DNA of 64,000 bases from Aurifilum marmelostoma (lineage: Eukaryota; Ascomycota; Sordariomycetes; Diaporthales; Cryphonectriaceae): NCBI GenBank assembly GCA_027559495.1, contig JAMXSV010000023.1, forward strand, positions 992,001 to 1,056,000, in the 5' to 3' direction. Each line of letters starts with the position of its first letter. Positions within the stretch are counted from its first letter, which is position 1. The translations under genes were made by a program, and so were the position numbers. Positions 60,539-64,000 of this stretch are shown one piece after another. Under the pieces are notes generated by a model that saw only the letters and a program-made list of their open reading frames with translations, had not been told where the DNA came from and did not search any database.

Positions 60539-62675
60539 TTAGCTAAACGTGGCCCATTCCGCCCTCAGGTCATCAATGAGATTCGACATGGGCCAGCCAG
60601 TACGCGCCTCGCAGCTCCTGATCAGGGCGACAATAACATCGCGGCTCTTCACGTCCTGGGTGCAGAGCCCAGCCCCAAACAGGCACTGCGCCGAGAGGAT
60701 CTGGCAGCCCTCCTCCTTCAACTCCATTGCGATCCCGCAGATGGTGTCGACAGCATCAGAGAGGACGCGCTGGGTCTGCCTATATGCATGAAACCCTGCC
60801 TCGGCCGGGCGGTGGAGGGTGATTAAGATCTTGGCAAAGTGATACGCCTGTATAGCGACGGCATATTGGGGCGGATGGATCCATATCGGCTTGAAAACTG
60901 AAGCTGTGACCTGTGGAGTGGGCAGTGGTCTGTACGCTGGCCCTAGGCAGCCTCGCCACTGCTCGAGGGCCGCCAGGATCGTCTCCCCTGACTGGACCTT
61001 GTCGCTGAGGGTCGTTGTCACAGACGAGGAGGTTGTGTTGTGGGACACAGAAGACTTGGCGCAGTAGTTGACGGCCTGTGACAAGAGATAAATAGCCCTG
61101 TTGGCAAGCTCATCCTGTGTCAGCTCCGACACGGCCTTGATGGGCCTCCAGAAGCTGAAGCAGGCCCTCTTCTCGCGGAACGCAGCCCACAGATCCTGGC
61201 GCAGCCAGGCCCACCAGACAGCCTGACGGAGGCCGCCAGAAGCCCCGTCGACGTCTTGCGAGCGTTGGATCCAGAAGACGCCCTTGAGATGCCGTTTCCA
61301 ATTACTATTTGCATCGTCGAGCATCTCATAGGTCGAGATGATGATCACGGTGGCGAGCAGCTCTTCGGATCGGGTGTAGGTTGTGTACTGGAGAGACTCC
61401 TGGACGTAATGAAGGGTCTCGTAATAATATTGAATCGGTACGTTGAGATCCGTCTCGGGGGTCTGGGTGCCTGCTAGAGCATGCCGAGAAGTCAAGGCAA
61501 GAATGGCTTTCATGAGTCCCAGATTACGCAACTGCTCACGTTAGTATTGTGAAGGGGATGATAGGCAAAAGAAAAATTAATATTCACGTACAGCGAGCCT
61601 GGTAGCATGGGTGGAGAAGTGTTTTCGTGGATCACACAAGTCCAGCCATGAGGCAGCGTGTTCGACAAAAGTTCTGAAGAGATAAGCTTCGTGGCTCTGC
61701 AGTGCAATGTCGTGATTGAGCTGCCACGCATAGTGTTCAGACGTCGTCGCCTCAGCATCGTTGTGTCCAGCAGGGGCCCTCGTGGGCAGCACGTGTCCTG
61801 CTGCAATCGACGAGCCTGTCGGCACCCGAGGCACAGTGGGATGACCTGGCTGACCTCCTGTCTGCAGAGCATGCTGCACTGGACTCTGGTCTACTGCTGC
61901 TGCTGGGCTTGGACAGCGCGTCGGGGCCAATGAGAATCCCTTGTCGGCCTGGGCTGCATCATGTGCCAGCAGGTCGAGCCATCGTGTGGAGGCAAGGTCT
62001 GCAGTCAAGAGCTCAGAGGCGACCGTGTCTGGACTGTAAGCGTACTGCAAGTGATGTTCATTGTCCAGTCTCTGCAGGGCCTGCGGCACCTGAGCGCCAG
62101 TGGTGTTTGGGTATGGAAACTCTAATCCTCCGTAAGCAGCTGTGGGCAACGATGTCACCACCTGACTCTGCTGAAGAGGCGTTGCGCCCGGCTCACTGGC
62201 CACCTGGGCGACATGACTGGAAGGCGAGGAGTCCTCAGCTAGCAAGGTTGCTGACGAAGTGTCCAGGTCGGCTGTCGTTTGTTGTGCAGGAGGAACCTCT
62301 GTTACATCGGCCAGATGCTCTCCATTGTGCCGCGAGCCGATGCCAGCATAGACACAGTCTCTGGTAGAAATTGAACAAGGCCCACACACAGGCTGACGCT
62401 CGTCACATTTCTTGTGTCTCCTCCGGCATGTGAGACTTCAAAGAGATCAGTAAGATGGGTGATGGCGAAGGGGCATAGCAGGAGACAATGATTGGGCAGA
62501 GATTGACACTCGACGTCTTCTGGTCCCTTTGCATACCAAGATTCGATCGAATCTTAAGATCTGGGGAAGCGGCAGATGGATCTCTGTCCCTCCACACTTA
62601 CCAACCACTGGTCGTTCTCAACCCCTTCCCTCGGGATTTTCGGATTCTCTTCTTTGACTTTTCGAGGCCTTGCAT
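60539..62675 (-). CDS. Zn2Cys6 transcription factor with fungal-specific domain
   Basis: A fungal binuclear-zinc regulator. Three exons are deduced: 62675-62602, 62435-61592 and 61531-60539, giving 636 residues. The zinc cluster is C25-x2-C28-x6-C35-x6-C42-x2-C45-x6-C52 and is split by the first intron inside the codon of C25, so a model lacking exon 1 would lose the first cysteine. A basic stretch (KKRIRKSRGKGLR) precedes it. The second intron has a TACTAAC branch site. Residues 60-210 are Ala/Pro/Gln-rich linker. The second half (for example NHDIALQSHEAYLF, then LALTSRHALAG) resembles the fungal-specific transcription factor domain 2 family (PF11951 type). It is divergent from the aldolase gene and may regulate it; that is inference. 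Confidence 0.88.
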
Positions 62676-63267
62676 CCTGCAGCCTCGCTGAACCGCGACT
62701 CGACGGCCCTCTCGTCCGCTTGTCACATTGAAAATGGACGATAAACTGGTACCGCCTCCTTAGACGCGGCGTCTGAAGGAGAAGAAGCGCGACCCTCGTC
62801 GGCTGATCTCTCTCTGTGCAAAGAGCCGTGTGCTCGGCACGAGGACTTTCTTTGTCCACGGGCCGCGCCTCGAAGCAGAAAAATGGACCAGGTCACGCGA
62901 AAAGGGGGCCTACTTCTCCAAAACCCCACTGGCTCGTAAGTAACCTCGAGAGTTACCTAATAGGTTTCGTGGGGGGTTTAGACTGGGGCGCGACTCGTGG
63001 CCATGCCACTACTGTCATGCCGAATCATGGAACGGCTGCGGCTGGGGAGCATAATGCCCGCAACAGACACTACGATAATTTTGTGGCCTGGTTCTTATGA
63101 TCCATTAAGTCAGCGGATCATCGCGAAAGAGCTACGATCGTCAGCCAGTGAGGGAGAATATATTATGCATCGCCAGTGATATATCCCTGGTACCCTTAAG
63201 AAACATATCGATACTAGGCAGATCGACTTGTCTTTGAAGCCGTTCAGACTATTGGCCGAGCGACAAA
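62676..63267. promoter_or_regulatory. Divergent promoter of the Zn2Cys6 and aldolase genes
   Basis: The 592 bp between two start codons contains both promoters. I see no inverted CGG triplet pair that stands out, so no specific operator is claimed. Confidence 0.4.
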
Positions 63268-64000
63268 ATGGAGTGGAAGAAGCAAAACAAAACATATCAA
63301 ATCCTCGAGGCTGCCGAGGAGGGCGGGTACGGTGTGGTTGCAGCTATCGCGTAAGTTTTCTCATCTCTTGCTATTTGTCGAACAACCGTGTCGACGGACG
63401 ACAGGCAGTAGTGGCATGACACTCAGAAGCTGACCCATATCCAGATACAACATCGAGAGCATTCTGGGCCTCATCCGCGCAGCAGAAGCAAAGCGATCAC
63501 CGCTCATCCTGCAGCTATTCCCATGGGCTATCACCTACAGCGACGGCCTGTTGGTCCACGCCGCAGCACAATACGCACGGCAAGCATCTGTGCCCGTCTC
63601 GATACACCTGGACCATGCACAGGACGAGGCACTGATCAGGCATGCGGCGGCGAACCTGCCATTTGACTCCATCATGGTGGATATGAGCCACTACGAGATG
63701 GATGAGAACCTCAAAAAGACGCAGGAGCTGGTCGCTTTCTGCAATGAGCATCACATCACGACCGAGGCGGAGCCGGGACGAATTGAGGGCGGAGAGGATG
63801 GTATTGCAGATACTGCGGATCTCGAGGGCGCCTTGACGACATCTGAACAAGTCGAGGACTTTATCGCTACCGGGATCGACTTCCTTGCCCCTGCTTTTGG
63901 AAATGTGCACGGCGACTATGGCCCCAAGGGCCCCGAGCTGGAGTACGACAGACTGCAGATGATCAGAGAGAAGGTTGTCGGGAGGGTGCGCCTCGTCGTG
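63268..64000 (+). CDS. Class II fructose/tagatose-bisphosphate aldolase family protein (5' part)
   Basis: A zinc-dependent class II aldolase, cut by the window edge. Exon 1 is 63268-63350; a 94 bp GT-AG intron precedes exon 2, which begins at 63445 and stays open to 64000 (about 213 residues seen). VVAAIAYNIESILGLIRAAE is the N-terminal family strand. SIHLDHAQDEALI carries zinc-ligand histidine and catalytic Asp, HITTEAEPGRIEGGEDG matches the E-A-E-x-G-R-I loop, and DFLAPAFGNVHGDYG contains a further ligand His. The short N-terminus and the HLDHAQ form are closer to KbaY/GatY-type aldolases than to the longer glycolytic Fba1, so a role in ketose-phosphate catabolism is likely. The substrate is not determinable. 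Confidence 0.88.

Overview
The window is nuclear DNA of a filamentous ascomycete (Pezizomycotina, most likely Sordariomycetes). Most genes are split by short 55-130 bp introns with GTAAGT/GTACGT-type donors, and there are no bacterial-type operons. The gene content fits: an Atg17 scaffold, a Zn2Cys6 regulator, a NACHT protein, a multi-intron cytochrome P450 and secreted GH7 and GH12 cellulases. No rRNA, tRNA, CRISPR array or intact transposon was recognised. The cellulases suggest a plant-associated or saprotrophic lifestyle; the species cannot be named from this.

Layout. 0.6-5.1 kb is a metal/metalloid group: a Ccc1/VIT-type vacuolar iron transporter, an arsenite methyltransferase (arsM) and a divergent bZIP factor that shares its promoter. 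5.5-8.3 kb is a RecQ helicase with unusual splice donors. 9.7-24.3 kb holds a DUF1772-like membrane protein, a GH12 glucanase, a Kex2-type precursor carrying seven identical 14-residue repeats, atg17, a GH7 glucanase with a one-base frameshift and a P450. 26.1-31.4 kb has a seven-TM protein convergent with a NACHT/STAND NTPase. 32.9-35.3 kb encodes a PP1 glycogen-targeting subunit with CBM21 and RVxF motifs. From 35.4 to 56.8 kb there is a roughly 21 kb stretch with no gene I can support; it is rich in homopolymers and microsatellites. 56.8-64 kb has a SIRT6/7-like sirtuin, a small polyQ protein, a Zn2Cys6 regulator and, divergent from it, the 5' part of a class II aldolase cut by the window edge.

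How the genes may work together. The vacuolar transporter, arsM and bZIP plausibly form a small metal/metalloid stress module. The GH12, GH7, P450 and secreted repeat precursor look like an accessory, outward-facing set, but housekeeping atg17 lies among them, so a single biosynthetic cluster is not implied. The strongest candidate for something undescribed is the repeat precursor at 15382-16521: peptide identity is kept across copies while synonymous sites have diverged.

Exon coordinates were deduced by hand from splice signals, phase and protein family conservation; no search or alignment was run.
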